Source: Paraphaeosphaeria minitans (lineage: Eukaryota > Ascomycota > Dothideomycetes > Pleosporales > Didymosphaeriaceae). Taken from it: a DNA stretch of 64,000 bases. Position numbers and translations under genes: made by a program. The DNA is taken from contig WJXW01000009.1 in the NCBI GenBank assembly GCA_015832175.1, forward strand, positions 1,364,001-1,428,000, in the 5' to 3' direction. How positions within the stretch are numbered: position 1 is the stretch's first letter; every line of letters starts with the position of its first letter. This document shows positions 20,580-32,399 of the stretch, piece by piece. The notes beneath the pieces are model-generated. The model was not told the DNA's origin. It saw only the letters and a program-made list of their open reading frames with translations, and searched no databases.

Positions 20580-23500
20580 AAAAAGGATACTATTAACGCC
20601 TTAGTAGATTCTGCTTTAGTGTTAAACCTTCTTTTACTATAAAAGGCGAAAGAGTAGGGGGTTAATATTAAACTATTAATAGGGTTACCTACCTAGGCAG
20701 TAAATAGGTCTAATATTAAAGTTTATAGCACAACAGTACTATCTATAGAACGTAAGGACTTACGTGGGCAAAAGCAATAATAGAAGGTACCCTATATAGT
20801 TGCTAACCTTATAGGTTATAATATCCTCCTAGGTTTACTTTAGTTTAATTAAGTAAACCTAAAGGTAAACGTCGCGACCTAACGTGTACTATTTTAGAGA
20901 CGTAACACTAGGGAAGTACTAGTCTACTAAAAAATTGCAGTAGAAGACACTAAGCAGTTTAATTATACTATGCGAGACCCTTATATCTCTATGTACATAT
21001 ACATAGTATCTAATATAGATATACTAGCACTATTTGGCGTAGATAGGAATAGAATAGTAGAGATGCTATCTTATTACTCTAATCTTGCTAATGTAGCCTC
21101 AAATAAGGACTATAAGGACCTTACCGCTTATACTAACCACAATTTGTGGATTAATTTAGTAGAAGGTGGCGTACCTTTATATTACCTTATATACAACCTC
21201 TCTATAGTTAAATTAGAGATATAAAGGAAGTACGTTAAGGAGTATTTAGCTAGAGAGTAAATTTACTATTTAAAATCCCTAGCTAGTGCCCCTATACTCT
21301 TTACAAAGAAGAAAAATTGCACCTTACGCCTATATATAAATTATTAAGGTCTTAATAAGATTATAATTAAAAATTATAGAGCTCTCCTACTAGTTACTAA
21401 ATCTCTAGACTAACTAAAATAAGCTAAGATATTTATAAAGCTTAACTTAAAAGAGGCGTACTATTAAGTTTATATTACAGAAAGAGATAAGCAGAAAACC
21501 GCTTTCTATATAAAATACGGCTATTTTAAGTATACTATAATGCCCTTTAGCCTTACTAACGCACTAGCCTAGTTCTCGGGCCTAATTATCTAGATACTAA
21601 CTAGCCTAATTAATGTCACCTATGTTATATACCTAGATAATATATTAATCTTCTCTAATACACTAAAGGAACATAAGGCCTATATAAGGGAGATTCTAGA
21701 GAGGCTGCGCTAAGTAAAGCTCTTTATTAACCTAAAGAAGTGTAAATAGTACACTACTACTATAGAGTACCTTAGGTTTGTTGTTTCTCTAGAAGGGCTT
21801 ATAATTAACCTAGATTAGGTTAATATAATATAATTATGGCTAAAACTAACCTATGTGCGTGATATACGCGTCTTTATTAGCTTTATAAACTATTATAGAT
21901 AGTTTATTGCCAATTTCTCCTAAATAGCGCTACCTCTTACTAGTTTAACTAAGAAAGCGCTAGATAGCGCTAGGTAGGGGCTAGCGATGCGAAGGGAGGA
22001 GAGCGTAGCCCTAGATATTAAGCTAGAAAGTACTAAAGCTTTCTAGACGCTAAAAAACGCATTTTTTAAAGTGCCTATACTAGTGTACTTTAAGTATAGA
22101 TAATAGACACGTCTTAAGACTAACGCCTTGGGTAGAGTAATTAGTGCTATTTATAGCCAACTTATACCTAAAGGTAATAAGCTAGGCTTATAGTAACTAA
22201 TTAACTTCTTCTTATAGAAATTAAGCACTATATAGTACTACTACAATACTTATAATAAGGAACTCCTCGCTATTGTTAAGTTAGTTAAACACTAGCGTTA
22301 ATACCTTTAAGGTTAACACTTTAAAGTCTTAATAGATTATTATAACCTTTAATAGTTTATAGAGACTAAGACGCTTATATTACGTTATGTTTAGTTGTAC
22401 CTTACCCTAAGTGAGTATAACTTTGTTATAACTTATAAAATAGGACTAATAAATCTAGTAAATGGCCTATTAAGGCGCCCAGACTACATGCTTGGCACCT
22501 AGGATGCTAAGCAGAAGAATAATAAAGCCTTTATTAAGCCTTTAGCTAATTTATTATTAGAAAGGTAAGGTGGATACGCTCTAGTCTCTACTGTCTCTAC
22601 CTATTTTAGGAACTAGATAGGATAGGGTAATAAGCCCTATTAAGAGACTAACCCCTCTAGAAGTTAAATAAGACAGGGCAATAGGCCCTATAAAGATACC
22701 TATTACTTTAAGAGGTTAGATAAAGGTAGTCTTAGTAACTACCTCTTCTTAGAGGACTAAGAGGCTATTAAATCTAAAGATTTAAACTTATTAAATAATA
22801 AAGTTAATAAGTTAGTGTAATCTAGTCTAAGTAGCTATAGCTTAAGACTAACTAGCCTAGTATAGCTTAAGTCTCCCTTAAAGCGCACGAAAGCTATTAA
22901 GAGCTACTATAATAGCCCTCTCTTAGGACATTTTAGTGTAACTTAGATGCTTAAGCGCGTTTAATAGAAGTTTCGCTAGACTAGTATAAATAACGAGGTC
23001 GCTAACTATATTTATAACTATAAGTGGTGCTAATAGGCAACCTACAAAAGATATAAGTCTTATAGTCTTTTGTAGTAGCTTTCTATCCTAGATTGTCTAT
23101 AGTAGCATGTAATAATAGACTTTATTACTAATCTACCCCTAAGTCGCTTCTTGGGACTAATATATAACGCTATTTTAGTGATTATTAATTAATTTTCTAA
23201 AATAACTCATTATATACTAGCGTAGATAGATTAGGATGGCACTAACCTAGCTTAGACTTAGATTTGTGAGGTTATTAGACTTTATAGTAATCCAGAGAGT
23301 ATTCTCTTAGATAGAGGACTAGTAATAAAAGCGAAACACTAGGATACTTTCTATTATTACCTAAACTTAAGGAGGGTTTTAACCTCAGCTTTTTACCCTT
23401 AGACTAACAGGCAAACAGAACGCTAGAACTAAACACTAGAATAATACTTGCGAATCTTCTACTTCCTAGAGTAAGATAATTAGGCAATGTAGATCTCCCT

Positions 23501-24240
23501 AGTAGAATATATATATAATAATAGTAAACATTTAGTAATAGGGTATACACTGTACTAAGTGTGCTTTGGATATAATCCCTCTAACCTAACCTAGCCTAAT
23601 ATGCCGCTAGGTGGCGGGGAAAGCCTAAAGGGCTACTAGATAGTGTTAAAATTAATAGAAATACGCGTAAATGTAAGAAAGAAGCTATAGGTAGTATAGA
23701 AGTACTAAAAATCTATTTCTAATAAGAAGAGAACCCCTTTACAACTTAATAAAGGTAATAAGGTATAGGTTTTAAGTAGGAATCTAAAGTCTACATAACT
23801 AAATAAGAAGATAGACTAGAAATTCCTAGGCCCTAGAGTAGTAGATAAGTGTATTAGCTCTCTACCTACAGCCTACTAAGTAAACCTACCTAAATTAGGT
23901 AAAGTTTATCTAGTGTTTTATCCTTCCTTACTAGAACTATACAAACTGCGTAGGAAACTACCCTACTAATAACTGCTAATTAAAGACATATTGCGCTAAT
24001 ATAGTAATAATATGTACAAAGTGGACTATATTATTAATAGACAATAAAATAAGTTAGAATAATAGGAATACCTTATTAAATAGAGCAGATATAATCTAGA
24101 AGAAAACTCTTAGGAACCTACTATATTAATTAGCGGAAATACGCTTAAAGAGTTCTAGAAAAAGCTTAAGATATCCCTAAGAAGGTTAATAACTACACTT
24201 CTAGAGGCAAAGAAGAGAAGTTGTAGGCAACCTTCCTTAA
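20580..24240 (+). pseudogene. Pol of B2 (protease, RT, RNase H, integrase, chromodomain-like end)
   Basis: Protease DSASALNLLL at about 20607-20637. A linker to the RT start (20970-21224) is still open for 84 codons and ends in the VEGGVPLYY-type motif that opens gypsy RT. RT palm: IKLNLKEAYYQV at 21431-21466 and YLDN at 21630-21641 (YLDD ancestor). RNase H about 22080-22480 with KELLAIVKLVKH. Integrase: LGHFSVT...YIYNYKWC zinc finger (22920-23040), IIDFITNLP (23107), LDRGL (23309), QTERQN (23409). Then a C-terminal YKVDYIINR segment at 24012-24080 resembling a chromodomain. The chain of motifs is typical of Ty3/gypsy. Many TAG/TAA codons inactivate it. Confidence 0.88.
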
Positions 24241-24877
24241 AGGGGAAAACTAGCGAACGCTAAGAACCTATATAAAAATATTAGTTTAAGTTAGACCTAC
24301 CTAGCACAAAATGTCCTAATTTAGTATAATATGCGAACATTAACTCGTAATTAGATACTATAGACCCTTTTATCCTTTTGAAAACCCTATGTGTCTCCTA
24401 TAGGGAGTTTAGTAGATAGTTAGCCAGTTAGGTAGGGTGTTTTAATAAGTATAGAAATACTAATTAGTATATACGACACCCTTTAAAATTAGTAAAGAAT
24501 AAGGATAATGTTAGTAACATCGCGATTCTAGTATAATCTAGTATATATTAGTACAATTTAGCATAATCTAGATTAAATTATATTATTATAAGGCAGAAAG
24601 CCTTTTATTGCCTAAAATAGGGTTAATAACTAACTAAAATAGGAACTTATATTAAAATATTGCCTATTTGTGGGCAATAGCCTAAAAAGCTAGGCAAATG
24701 TGCTATTTAAAATTAACTAACGCTAGATTATTACTATTATCGCCAAATTCTGCTATTATGTTCCTATTTACGCTAATTTATGCTATACTGTGCTGTATTA
24801 TGCCTATTTAGGCTATGTGGTACTGTATTACGTCCTTATTTAAATAATTAATCCTAATAACTCTTATTAGAGCTGCT
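24241..24877. other. Intergenic part of B2 between pol and the antisense gene
   Basis: I see no coding frame. It holds short near-repeats of agtataatctagtata/gtacaatttagcataat (about 24520-24580) and the junction where sense pol and the antisense gene converge. A shared 3' UTR or terminator region is likely but no signal is decisive. Confidence 0.45.
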
Positions 24878-26131
24878 TTAAGTTGCTAGGCCCTTAGTAT
24901 AAAAAGAAGTTATAAAATAGTAATTAAAGTACGCTAACTTGTCTGTATTAGTACTATTAATAGGTAGGAAGTCCGCTAAAGGCTTAGAAATAGTAGATAA
25001 GTCTAGGTTACGCCTTCTTACACCACAACGTACTAAAGTAGAAGTAGCTAGCGTAGATATAACTTTAGCATCCCTATAAGCAGCTTCTAGTTAGGCTTTA
25101 GCGTTAGCTATAGTAGTTTCTACTAAAGAGATATTAAGGCTAGTTAGGACAGTCGTGTAGAGATAGCTAGAGACCTATTACACTAGTTAGTGCTAACTTA
25201 CTCTAAATAGTACTATAGTGTATTTATACTAGAGCCTTAGCCTTATATAGGGAGATTACTTTATCTTCTAACTCTATTTTACGCTTAATGCGACAAGTCT
25301 TAGCCTTAAGTGCCTTTCTAGAGTAAGAATAACTATATAGGAGTACACTAAAGTTGGCGCACTTATCTTTAAGCATAAAGGCCCTATTATAGGCCTAGAA
25401 CTTCTTAGCGTACCTATGTAAGTCCCTATATACTAATTAGCGCTAATTTATACTAAATTACACTAAATAGTACCTATACTTATTTAGCTCTACTATAATG
25501 CGTGCAGCTATAGCTATTACCCTTTTATTAGCCTCTATCCTTAGCTTCTGTACTTTAAGGAGCGCGTTCTCTTTATTCTATAATAAAGGGGTAATAGGTT
25601 TAGCTATAAGTTATAATTAGCCTTTAGTAAGATTAGCTAAAGCCGTAATATACTTTAGGTCCTTACACTAGATCTTATATTCTTTTTTAGTAGCTTTATA
25701 GGACACTTAGGCTATAGTATTAGCTTCCTTAGACGCTGTAACTAAGGCTTAGATATCTATTCTTAGGATAGACCTAAGACAGACTTTAAGGGTCTTAAGG
25801 AGCCTAAGTACCTTAAATAGGGGCTATATACGCCTATTAGTACCTAATAGTGCTAAATAGCGCCAAATAACGCTAGAAAGTAACTTACTATAAAGTATAA
25901 GGTGCCCTTATTTAAATAATTACTACACTCTTTGTAGTAGTAACCTTTAAATTGCAATAACTTCTATTTATTATTATTTAGGTCTATTACGTATACAGTG
26001 TCTAATTCTAGGACACTACGCTCTGCTATAATTCTAATATATCTAATATATAGTATTTTAGTATAAAGTCTATTAGTCTTAATCGCATTAATATAATAGT
26101 CGCGAAGAGAGCGCTTCTTAAGTAGAGCCAT
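24878..26131 (-). pseudogene. Antisense four-exon gene of B2, function unknown
   Basis: ATG at 26131-26129. Exons 26131-25889, 25823-25474, 25425-25230 and 25174-24878 (TAA). The introns are 65, 48 and 55 nt; all begin GT (the first GTAAGT) and end TAG, and contain TACTAAT, GCTAATT or CACTAAC branch sites. The frame is kept across every junction (243 + 350 + 196 + 297 = 1086 nt, 361 codons plus stop). About nine in-frame TAA/TAG codons sit where Gln or Trp would be; no TGA. The product is helical and rich in Ala, Lys, Glu and Leu (e.g. IEANKRVIAIAARIIVELN), probably coiled-coil, with a more basic first exon. I recognise no family. It converges on B2 pol and would be read from the 3' LTR side. 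Confidence 0.6.
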
Positions 26132-26199
26132 TATAATTTGTAATAATTAGTACTAATTTATGCTAATTAGTGCTAACTAATGCTAATTGCTGCCTATTA

Positions 26200-26815
26200 G
26201 TGCTAATTAGTATTAATTATTGTTAAAGATGTACAAAAAGTGTTAAATATATACTAAAAAGGTATAACGTGCAACTCTTCAGTATAGTTAGTGCTAAGTT
26301 ACACTAGAATACGCTAATCTAAGGGCCGCATAATGTCACTTACTATAAGAAAATATGAGTAGAGAATAGGTCTAAGAGCCCTAGGTAATAGGATAACTAC
26401 CCTACTACTAAGACGCTAGTTACTAGCATAATTACGTGCTATACTAGCGCAGATAGCGATATCTTACCTTACCTAGGCAGAAATAGTTATAATCTAATAT
26501 AAGGGGCGCCTAAGTGCCGCATAAATCTATTATAATAATTTAGGCACTATCTAGAACAAAATAGTATAAATAAGAATAAACTAGGACGTAATCCTCCTTA
26601 TTGTCTATAATTAAACTATCTTAGAAATAGTAGAACCTTTTAGATCCTCTAATATTAGGCTTACTGCTAAGTTTAAGAAGTAAGGATAGTTAAAGGCCTA
26701 CGCTAACTACTAGGTACTAGTAGAGCTAGTTAGTGCTAATAAAGGACTAATAGTAATAAATAGTAAAGGGACTTACTAAATACTTTACTCTTAGGACAAG
26801 AGATCTTTTAAAGGG
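26200..26815 (-). pseudogene. Open antisense frame upstream of the B2 antisense gene
   Basis: Minus-strand frame free of TGA for about 180 codons from the purine tract inward, with readable stretches such as AFNYPYFLNLAVSLILEDLK and RVVILLPRALRPILYSYFL. No ATG near its start. It could be a first exon joined to the gene at 26131 by an intron between about 26135 and 26240 (several ctaat/ctaac and tag signals there), or a separate protein. The family is unknown to me. Confidence 0.4.
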
Positions 26816-26821
26816 GGATAA

Positions 26822-27040
26822 TATTAGAACCCTAAGTACCTGGCTAGGCTCTAGGATAGTAAGGGCTAGCTGGATATAGGTGGAGATTACCTAATCTAAG
26901 GCTATATAGTTCTATTGCTAACAGAGTAATCCAGCAGCAATTCGTCTATCCTCTATTCTCTATCCTCTATTCTACATCCTACCATACAATCCACCATTGT
27001 TTCACATCTAAAGCTGACGCTACATTGATCGTGCCTAACT
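26822..27040 (+). repeat. 3' LTR of B2
   Basis: Starts tattagaaccctaag directly after the purine tract aaagggggataa and ends near gcctaact, the degraded match of the tgttag start. No second copy exists in the window, so the 219 bp length is inferred from the termini and from where F sequence resumes (about 27046). Confidence 0.6.
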
Positions 27041-30000
27041 CCTAATAATTGCCCTCCTACTCTACCTATTAAGGAGCAGCGCGGTCGTAGCTAATACACT
27101 AATTAAAATAGCTAGATAAGTGGCCTATTAGCTCTAAAGTAGGGTAGAGGCTAGGGTAAGCTATTACCTACTACTAATTAAAAGAGAAGTAAATGAGGTA
27201 AATAAGGTAAGGAATTACCTACTGCAGAGAAAAGGAGAGGAAGAGAATAAGAAGAATCTCCTACTACTAATTATAGGGGAGATTCTCGCACCCCTATAAT
27301 TAAGTAGAGGAGGAAGAAAGTTTATAAGCTTATAAATAAGCTCTTTAATCTCCTCTTTTTCTAATTCCTATTCTCCCTCTAATCTTTTCTTTCTTCTTTT
27401 TTTCTTTTCTTGTTTCCTAGCTCTAAATTAATAATTCTAGGTAGTTAATAGATTAATTCTCTACTTACCTACTTTTATTCTATAATTATTATACTTATAT
27501 CTTATAGATTTAATAGCCTTTTAAATCTATTAAACTACTAATAAGTAAGAGCCTTTATAAGGTTATCTGCTAGCATTTCGCTAGTTAGAAGATATTCTAC
27601 TTAAAACAATCTTTTTATATACTCTTACTATAACTATATATTCTAAATATCTATATAGCGTAGTTTAGTAGTAATTCTTGTATTCTTTCTAATTAGTAAA
27701 CAAATAGTTTAAAGATTATTACAATAGACCTTCTATAAAGGTCCTAGATCTAGAGTAAGTCTAGTAAAGAATCTCTTAATTACTATAGCTTCTTTACTTA
27801 TATATTTAAGCGCTAGAAGCTTTACTTCTATTTTTAAAGTAGTAATTATATTCTATTAAACTACTTTCTATAGGATAGCTCCTCTAAACAATAGAATAAT
27901 ATGTCTATAGGAAGATCGCTGTAATATTAGATTATTAGCAAAAGAGGTATCTCTATATATTAGTAGATTAGGTCTATTATAGCCACTAAAGACTATAGCC
28001 TACTATCTAGTTTAATAGAGGTAAAGGATTATATAGTTAATAGCAGTAAAGTGTTCTTTACTTAGATTTATTAGAAAGTGTAATAGCTTTAACACTATAA
28101 AGGCTATATCTAGGCGTAGTATAATTGCTGTGTAAAGAGCTAATCCTACCTCTTCTTAAAAGAGCTTTATTTCTTAAGGAGTAGCTTCTCCTATGCTTAA
28201 AACAAGATCTTCTACTAATAGAGGTATAGGAAGGAAGCTCCTAGAGTTTAAAAAGTTAAACTTTTTTATAATCTCATTAATATAGGTATTATAGACTAGA
28301 GAAATTAATCTTACTTCTCTGTCCCTAATTACTTAAACACCTAGGAACTACTCTACTAGTCCTTTTAATTTAATCTTGTATTTATTTGCAATCTTTTTCT
28401 AAAAATCTAGGGCTTCTTTCTCTTTACTCTTGTAATAAAGAAGAAGAATGTTATAAATATAAAATAGAACAATAATACTTTAATTACTATTAAAGAAAAG
28501 GTATAGCTCTTCTAGCAAATCTAAGAGTCTATAAGATTAAAGTAATCCTATAAATTCCTTATACTAAAAAAGTGGTAAATCTCTTAAGCTATACAAAACT
28601 TAATTTAATCTTATACACTATTCTAGCTTTTTAAAACTATTAGGTAATTTATAAGTTACTAGATTAGTGGCTATAATAAGAGTATTTAGAAACGCTCCTA
28701 CTATATTAAATAATAAGATTTCTAGATTAAATTCTGCTGCTAGAGCTACAGCTAATTAAAAAGATCTTACTACTAGGGTAGTAGTATAGGTAGAGTAGAG
28801 AGTATTCTTCTTCTAAAGATCTCTTTTTATAATAATTTAAGCTTTACACTTTTTAAAGTATCTATTTAATTAAACTTATAGGTAAAGACCTACTTTAAAG
28901 GGAGTAGTCGCTCTAACACCTCTAAATATTTAATCTCTGTCTAGTTACCTTTATCTTATAAAGTTAATATCTTCTTGCGAGTAGTAAGGAGGAATAGCTT
29001 CCTATATAGATAATTATAAAGGTGTTTCTATAGGGTTAGCTCTAGTGTAAGCTCGTTTCTATAAGTCTAAGCTGTATAAGACGCTCTAGGCGCCTTTCTA
29101 AGTATAGAAGTAAATACTATTATATTTAGTATAATATATTGTTCTTACTTAGACTAGGCCTCTACTACTCCTAGTATAAACGTGTACTCTAATATTACAT
29201 TAAAATTACTTTAAAAATAATTAGCAATTAGTGTATAAGCACCTAGCTTTTACCTACCCCCTAGCTAATTGTCCTAATTATTTTACTTCCTTAATCTTTG
29301 CAATAGTAGATAGCAATTTATTAGTTAGTTAATTTCTAGTGCTTTACTACAATTTTGCCTACTTATTCTACTTACCTCTAGATAGATCTACCTTTGTCTT
29401 TAGCGCGCTAGTAGGTTATCTACTTTATCTAGCGTAATTAAGTTATCTGCGCTAGGTTAATTAGTAATCTAATTAGTTTCTACTAATAAATAGGGTATTA
29501 AATCCCTAGATTCTAGTAGGCTAGCTCTCCTAGTAGTATTCTAGTAGCTACTAGATATCTTTTAATCGCTTAATAGATTACCTCTAAGATTACCTAGCTC
29601 TAGTGTCTAATTAGGGGTTATAAGTCCTATACTTTCTTTCCTACTTAAGCGAATTCTTAGCTACTAGCTAGCTAAGCCTATAGCTTACTTAGTAGTAAGT
29701 ACCTTAGATTTCTAATTACTTAGCTAGCCTACTTTGCTTTTAATTACCTAAGGGTTACCTATAGGTCTAGTAGCAGTTCTTATATACTTATTTGTTTTAG
29801 AAAGAATGTTAAGCGCGTCTTTATACGCTTCTCCTAGATTATTTAGCTCTCTTTCTTAGAGGCTTTCTTTTATTTTTAATATTTCTATCTTTAGAATAGA
29901 TTATTCCTCTAATTTTTTATAGAATAAGAACTTATTAAACCTTACGTTTTGTATAGTAATTACCTAATTAAGCTAGGGAATCTATATTTAGTAGATATTA

Positions 30001-32197
30001 GAAGCTTTATAGCCTACTAAGTATCTAATATAGCCCCTAGAATTTACTTTAAATCCTCTTCTATCTTGCTTAGCTACACGCTCCTAATCTAAAAGGTAAG
30101 CTTAGTAGCTATAGGCGTAGATAGCACTCTAGCTTAGATAAAGATTAGCTATCCTATATTATATTTTTGCTAGTTTAAAATAATAAAAATATTATCTAAA
30201 CTAAGTATATAACGTTTTATTAGGTAATTAATAGCCTAATACTAGACTAGGAATTATTCCTTAGAGCTAGTATGCCGCTTATATAATCTTAGGCTAGAGA
30301 TTTAATAGCAGATTTATACTTATTTATATTTTAATTACTTTTATTATAAGCTCCTAGCCTACTCTTTCTACAGCGCTATTAGGCTTATATATATAGGGCG
30401 GTAGTCTGCTAATTATTATCCCTTCCTAATTAGCCTAAAATTCGTACTAGGATTTCCCTCTCTATAGAAGTGTTGTTATATTATTATCCTAGTAGATTTT
30501 TGTAATTTAAAGCTCGTATTTTGTATTAATAAGAGTTAAGAAATCCTACTACACTTTTATTATCTTAGAAAGCGTCTTTATTCTAAGATTAAAAATGTAA
30601 GTTTTTTTACTAAAATTTTCTTTAATTAGTAAAAACTAGTTTTCTCTATTTTGAGTAGTAGGCATATTAAATAGATCCTAGGATAATAAGTGAAATAGCC
30701 TAGGTAATTATTCTCTAGGTCTTCTATAAATTCCCTAAATTATATATATAGTAGCACAGTGCTCGCAATTCTTTCTTAACATTCTAGTAATTTTTACACC
30801 TTAGGCTACTGTTACTAGAGCTTATAAAGCTCTACTTCCTACATACCCTACTTAAAGGTGGTAGAGGTCCTTAGAATCTAATTTCTTAATATTAACCTAG
30901 GATAATCCTTTAGTAGTCACACTTATAATAATTAGATAAAAGCAGATTAGCTTATATTATAAGAAAGTAAAGTTATACTCACATCTTAGGTCTACTAAAA
31001 TAACACTTTATTCTAGACTTCTAATCCTAAGAGTGTAATCTAAACTAAGATACTAAATCTTTACTTTCTTTAAATAAGCTTCTAATATAATATTTATATA
31101 AAAGCCTTTTACTACTCTTACTTCTTAGAGTAGCAGATCTTTTATAAATCTCCTATTTTTCCTATATAAAGCGTTCTTAATTAGTCTATTACTAATTCCT
31201 AAAATTAGGAGGCTTTGTGTACCTACCTCTACACTCTTATTTAATAATTAAAACGTCCTAGGAATAAGTCTTTTATAATTATTAACTAGGTAATCTACTA
31301 TAGCACTATCTAGTATTATACACTCTAATAGAGGATAAGTGTTAGAATGTAGAGTAGAGTAGACACCTAATACTCTATTATCTATAGGCAGATTAAATAG
31401 GTTTAGTAGAGCAGTAGTAATACTACTAGAATACTTAATAGTCCTAGTAAAGGATCATTTCTTATTCTATCCTGCCTTTATAATTACATTATAAAAGTTT
31501 AACCACTTAGGCTGCTTAAGTTAATTAAGAATCTCTAATTTTTCTTTATTAGTAAAATTAAATAATAATATTCTATTCTAGGGTAATCTAGCTATCGCAG
31601 TTTAAAGTCTTTAGCACTCTATTAGTTTCTACCTATAAGTATAGGGCTTATAGGGACAGTTTGGTTGTTTCTTTGTCTAATTAGACAAACTAGAACTATT
31701 AGAGTTAGTAGATTATCTTAATAATCTATTAAAAGTGGCGAATACCCCACTTATTTTATTAGAACTAGATTAGATTAAATACTTCTAGATAAGCGCCAAA
31801 AATACCTTCCCTAGATTGTCTAGTGTAATCTAATTCTGTCCTAGCGTCTTATCCTAGATTAGCTGTTAGTTTATTAATTAGGCCTAATCTAGTGCTATAC
31901 GCGCAGTAATTACATCTAGGAAATCTTAGGTAGTAAGCAGTCCGCTAATTTCGCTAATTAAGTAGGTTTTCGCTTTCTAATAAAGGAGCTGCTACTCTTT
32001 AAACTAGGTCTTAGAACTTTATCTTACCTACTTAGCCTTCTTAAGATAAGCGCAGTATAAAGCTTAAATATTATTCTATATAGCTCCTTTATTTAGTGCA
32101 AGATCTTCTTTTAAGAGTTAAATTAGAGACTAAAGCGTAGTATAGCGTGTATTAACTAGAGTGATTATGGCAGGAGTAAGTAGATTAGGCGATACTA
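27041..32197 (-). pseudogene. Gag-pol polyprotein of reverse F (copia type)
   Basis: Mirror of forward F 41480-46650. Minus-strand landmarks: end of RNase H about 27470-27620 (LVDSLTKA-like), RNase H core about 27930, RT catalytic YxxD region about 28449-28460, integrase core about 29970-30870, gag 30900-32190. The purine-rich stretch after pol (27300-27420, reverse strand) matches the KKRKKKRKKK-coding run of forward F. Domain order gag-integrase-RT-RNase H is that of Ty1/copia. Heavily stopped. Confidence 0.8.
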
Positions 32198-32202
32198 TAG
32201 CG

Positions 32203-32394
32203 TGTGATAGGCTGGGGCATAGCCCCAGCCTTTGGAAGGATCTTAAGGAAAGGAACCGCCCTAAAGAAGTAGACCTACTAAAGAAAACTCTTCTTATAAG
32301 CGGCACACCCCCCTATAGAGACTTAATACCTAGAATTTATCTTTTATATTTAGCACTTATAGTTCTGTTTATTCTCTAAGGCTAGCCTATAATA
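32203..32394 (+). repeat. 5' LTR of E1
   Basis: 192 bp, tgtgataggctgg...ctagcctataata, with terminal inverted repeat of about 13 bp (TGTNATAGGCTAG / CTAGCCTATAACA). A perfect short hairpin ggctggggc-atagccccagcc follows the start. Confidence 0.87.
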
Positions 32395-32399
32395 TTAAA

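Larger units (their letters stand above)
20490..27040 (+). mobile_element. Gypsy element B2, 5'-truncated, with antisense gene
   Basis: Begins abruptly just before protease, continues through RT, RNase H, integrase and a chromodomain-like end (to about 24240), then 2.6 kb with an antisense spliced gene, a purine tract (26811-26821) and a 219 bp 3' LTR. The 5' LTR and gag are missing together with ~870 bp of the F host, so one deletion probably spanned the original left junction. No TSD can be checked. RIP is milder than in B or C: long stretches of the frame are readable. Confidence 0.78.

Noticed and set aside
25400..26300. Dense tgctaattagtgctaac words looked like a satellite or tandem array
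   Set aside because: Read on the minus strand most are branch sites and 3' ends of predicted introns (ctaat/ctaac followed by tag) in the B2 antisense gene; unit spacing is irregular.
32161..32379. 72-codon plus-strand frame
   Set aside because: Opens with GTG, spans the junction of reverse F gag, the tagcg TSD and the E1 LTR; a chance frame.
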